Source: a bacterium
Lineage (GTDB): Bacteria; SM23-81; DAOVCL01
NCBI GenBank assembly: GCA_029932675.1
Contig: JAOZPP010000018.1
Location: 27,249 to 43,111, forward strand
Direction: 5' to 3'
Length of the DNA: 15,863 bases
Numbering within the stretch: position 1 is the stretch's first letter; the number at the start of each line of letters is the position of its first letter. Both the position numbers and the translations under genes were made by a program. Positions 14,448 through 15,863 of the stretch are shown here, piece by piece. Below the pieces are notes generated by a model. The model saw only the letters and a list, made by a program, of their open reading frames with translations. It did not search any database and was not told where the DNA came from.

Positions 14448-15365
14448 TTAGTATGCTCCCTTACCAGTAATCAGAACCCCCACAGTGGAGAAGATGATCT
14501 TCAGATCTTTGATTAAGGTGCAATTATGTACATAATCGAGATCCAACTTGACTTTTCTTTTAACATCTTCTATCGAGGAATCGTATCCACATTCTATCTG
14601 CGCCGGACCAGTAAGACCTGGTTTAATGACCAATCTGGCGGGATATTCGGGGACTTTCTCCTTAAGGCTTTTCACAAAGTAGGGACGCTCTGGCCGCGGG
14701 CCAACTAGGCTCATCTCCCCTTTTAATACATTGAAAAATTGAGGGATCTCATCCATTCTTGTCTTACGCAGGAACCTTCCCACTTTGGTAATGCGTGGAT
14801 CGTTAGGTATTGCCCAGATAGGTCCGCTCTTTTTTTCCGCATCTTCCCTCATAGTGCGGAATTTATATAGATAAAAGGGGGTTCCCCAAAGGTTTTCTCT
14901 CCTTCTTTCTCCCCTTCTTCTTTCCCCTCCATTATGTACTGGATTTCTTCTTCTCTCCCTTTGCCTTCTGTTGCGCCCTATCCTCAACTGTTTATAGAAG
15001 ATGGGGCCTGGAGAGTCCAATTTTATGGCCAAGGGGACAAAGATGAAGAGGGGGAGAGAGATGATGAGACCAATTAAGGCACCGAAGATGTCAATCCCCC
15101 TCTTCATCCACTTACGGAGGGAACTTCTGATGGCTAAAGGAAACTCACTCTTCCATATCTCTTCCGGGCTTAAGATAAAGACAAAAAGCGATGAGAGGAG
15201 AAAAAGAGGGGAGAGAAGAATAGCTTTGGCTATATAACGGAACCCCTTAAAGAAAATGGTACCCTTGGATTTAAGTCCGGGGTAGAGAAAACCGGAGAAA
15301 TCCGCCTCTGCCAATAGGCTAGCCCTCCCCTCTCCGTCGAACTTAGCTAACCCGTGGCCTTTCAT
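14448..15365 (-). CDS. Exopolysaccharide sugar-phosphate transferase with an arginine-rich insertion
   Basis: This 305-residue member of the bacterial sugar transferase family (polyprenyl-phosphate sugar-1-phosphate transferase) would start repeat-unit assembly on undecaprenyl phosphate at the inner membrane. It shows KRGIDIFGALIGLIISLPLF (re-entrant membrane helix, about 88-107), DSPGPIFYKQLRIGR (117-131), YKFRTMREDAE (167-177), RKTRMDEIPQFFNVLKGEMSLVGPRPERP with the catalytic pair D205-E206, and KPGLTGPAQ (248-256). It lacks the four-helix N-terminal region of long WcaJ-type enzymes and has one extra hydrophobic segment (43-68). Between the GR and YKFRTM motifs sits an insertion (about 131-160) with ERRR, GERRRGERRR. 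The start ATG at 15365 is well supported by GGGAGGT 6 nt upstream and a sigma-54 promoter whose start site would lie about 30 nt before it. It probably serves the exopolysaccharide pathway that accompanies PEP-CTERM sorting. Confidence 0.92.
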   Translation of the reverse strand: MKGHGLAKFDGEGRASLLAEADFSGFLYPGLKSKGTIFFKGFRYIAKAILLSPLFLLSSLFVFILSPEEIWKSEFPLAIRSSLRKWMKRGIDIFGALIGLIISLPLFIFVPLAIKLDSPGPIFYKQLRIGRNRRQRERRRNPVHNGGERRRGERRRENLWGTPFYLYKFRTMREDAEKKSGPIWAIPNDPRITKVGRFLRKTRMDEIPQFFNVLKGEMSLVGPRPERPYFVKSLKEKVPEYPARLVIKPGLTGPAQIECGYDSSIEDVKRKVKLDLDYVHNCTLIKDLKIIFSTVGVLITGKGAY

Positions 15366-15407
15366 CCTTGACCTCCCTTGCGTAAAATTTCGTATTCTCT
15401 AAGAGAT

Positions 15408-15423
15408 GCAAGGTCTATGCCAG
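15408..15423 (-). promoter_or_regulatory. Sigma-54 (-24/-12) promoter for the sugar transferase gene
   Basis: The minus strand reads CTGGCATAGACCTTGC followed by A, with 10 nt between GG and GC. It differs from TGGCAC-N5-TTGCA at one base. The predicted start is near 15396, about 31 nt before the ATG at 15365, and the strong ribosome site lies between them. Confidence 0.78.
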
Positions 15424-15863
15424 ATGAAGAAGAAGAAGGGTAAAAATTGTGGTAATTAAAGGAAAAGTTAACGTGAACCGTAGAGATGAGGGAAATTCCA
15501 GTGGTGATAGGGGGTTAGGTAAGCACGTTTCTTGGAGAGGAGGAATAACAATCATTTAGGGGCAAAGCCTCCCTTCTTCCTTTATGCAATGGCCTGCATA
15601 AATTAGGTATGGTATTGCAGAAAGTCTTCAGGGCTAAGGGTTTGCTGTAAATCCCCTGCCAGGAAGTGATGGAAAATAAATGGCTCTCCCTTCTCAGGGT
15701 TGGCTGGAAATCGCTTTAAGAGCAATACGATCTCCTCACTGCTGCGGAGAGGGGAAGGGAGAACTCTTCCTGGAGGGGTGAATTCTTGGCCTCGATCCTT
15801 TGCCTGGGGTGTAGTCAGTTAAAGTTAATTTCAGGAAGTTTCCTTCGCCGTTAGGGAATCTTT
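15424..15863. other. Long upstream region of the sugar transferase, mostly non-coding
   Basis: No intact gene is seen. The sequence TCCAGTGGT (15497-15505) recurs near other sigma-54 promoters. An inverted repeat TATGCA-N6-TGCATA lies at about 15583-15600. On the minus strand, 15603-15818 is an open stretch of 72 codons without an ATG. It encodes a protein-like sequence (for example SSEEIVLLLKRFPANPEKG and LSPEDFLQYHT) that ends at TAA, and the same frame continues as FMQAIA-stop-RKKGGFAPK-stop. It may be a decayed gene end. Confidence 0.35.

Noticed and set aside
15555-15620. Plus-strand GCAAAGCC sequence resembling the core of GEMM-type c-di-GMP riboswitches
   Set aside because: The GGCAAACC partner segment and the GGUAG...GGGUUAC end are not present in the right places, and no gene for it to control is visible on the plus strand.

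Overview
The window comes from a diderm (Gram-negative type) bacterium that carries a PEP-CTERM/exosortase protein-sorting system. The evidence is two secreted proteins ending in a VPEPST + hydrophobic segment + basic tail signal, the PrsK/PrsR-type two-component pair typical of such genomes, two lipobox-bearing lipoproteins and an exopolysaccharide-type sugar-phosphate transferase. Every supported gene lies on the minus strand. AGA/AGG arginine codons look common in the stretches I translated by hand. The mix of FN3 lipoprotein, PEGA-DUF5683 protein and PrsK/PrsR is compatible with several uncultured bacterial phyla, and I cannot name the taxon. No exosortase gene is in the window.

Reading in the direction of transcription (right to left): (i) 15863-15366 is a non-coding leader holding a sigma-54 promoter, with a possible decayed reading frame at its right end. 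(ii) 15365-14448 encodes a sugar transferase with an unusual arginine-rich insertion. (iii) 14238-4228 is a tightly packed seven-gene unit: PEGA-DUF5683 protein, FN3-repeat lipoprotein, six-helix membrane protein, TPR lipoprotein, PrsK sensor kinase, PrsR sigma-54 activator, and a small degenerate GGDEF protein. Several junctions overlap by 3-8 nt. (iv) 3957-3325 and 2974-2231 are two single-gene PEP-CTERM units, each with its own sigma-54 promoter and intrinsic terminator. (v) 1735-1 is a two-gene unit of a small secreted protein and a large Ig-like repeat protein that runs off the left edge, also behind a sigma-54 promoter.

The most interesting result is regulatory. Four near-consensus sigma-54 (-24/-12) elements sit upstream of the sugar transferase, both PEP-CTERM genes and the Ig-repeat operon, while the central operon encodes the matching sensor kinase and sigma-54 activator. 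This suggests one PrsK/PrsR-RpoN regulon coupling polysaccharide synthesis, PEP-CTERM cargo and a repeat-rich surface or secreted protein that is not yet visibly a PEP-CTERM protein. The kinase/regulator genes are co-transcribed with four envelope proteins and a catalytically dead-looking GGDEF domain, which is a combination worth examining.
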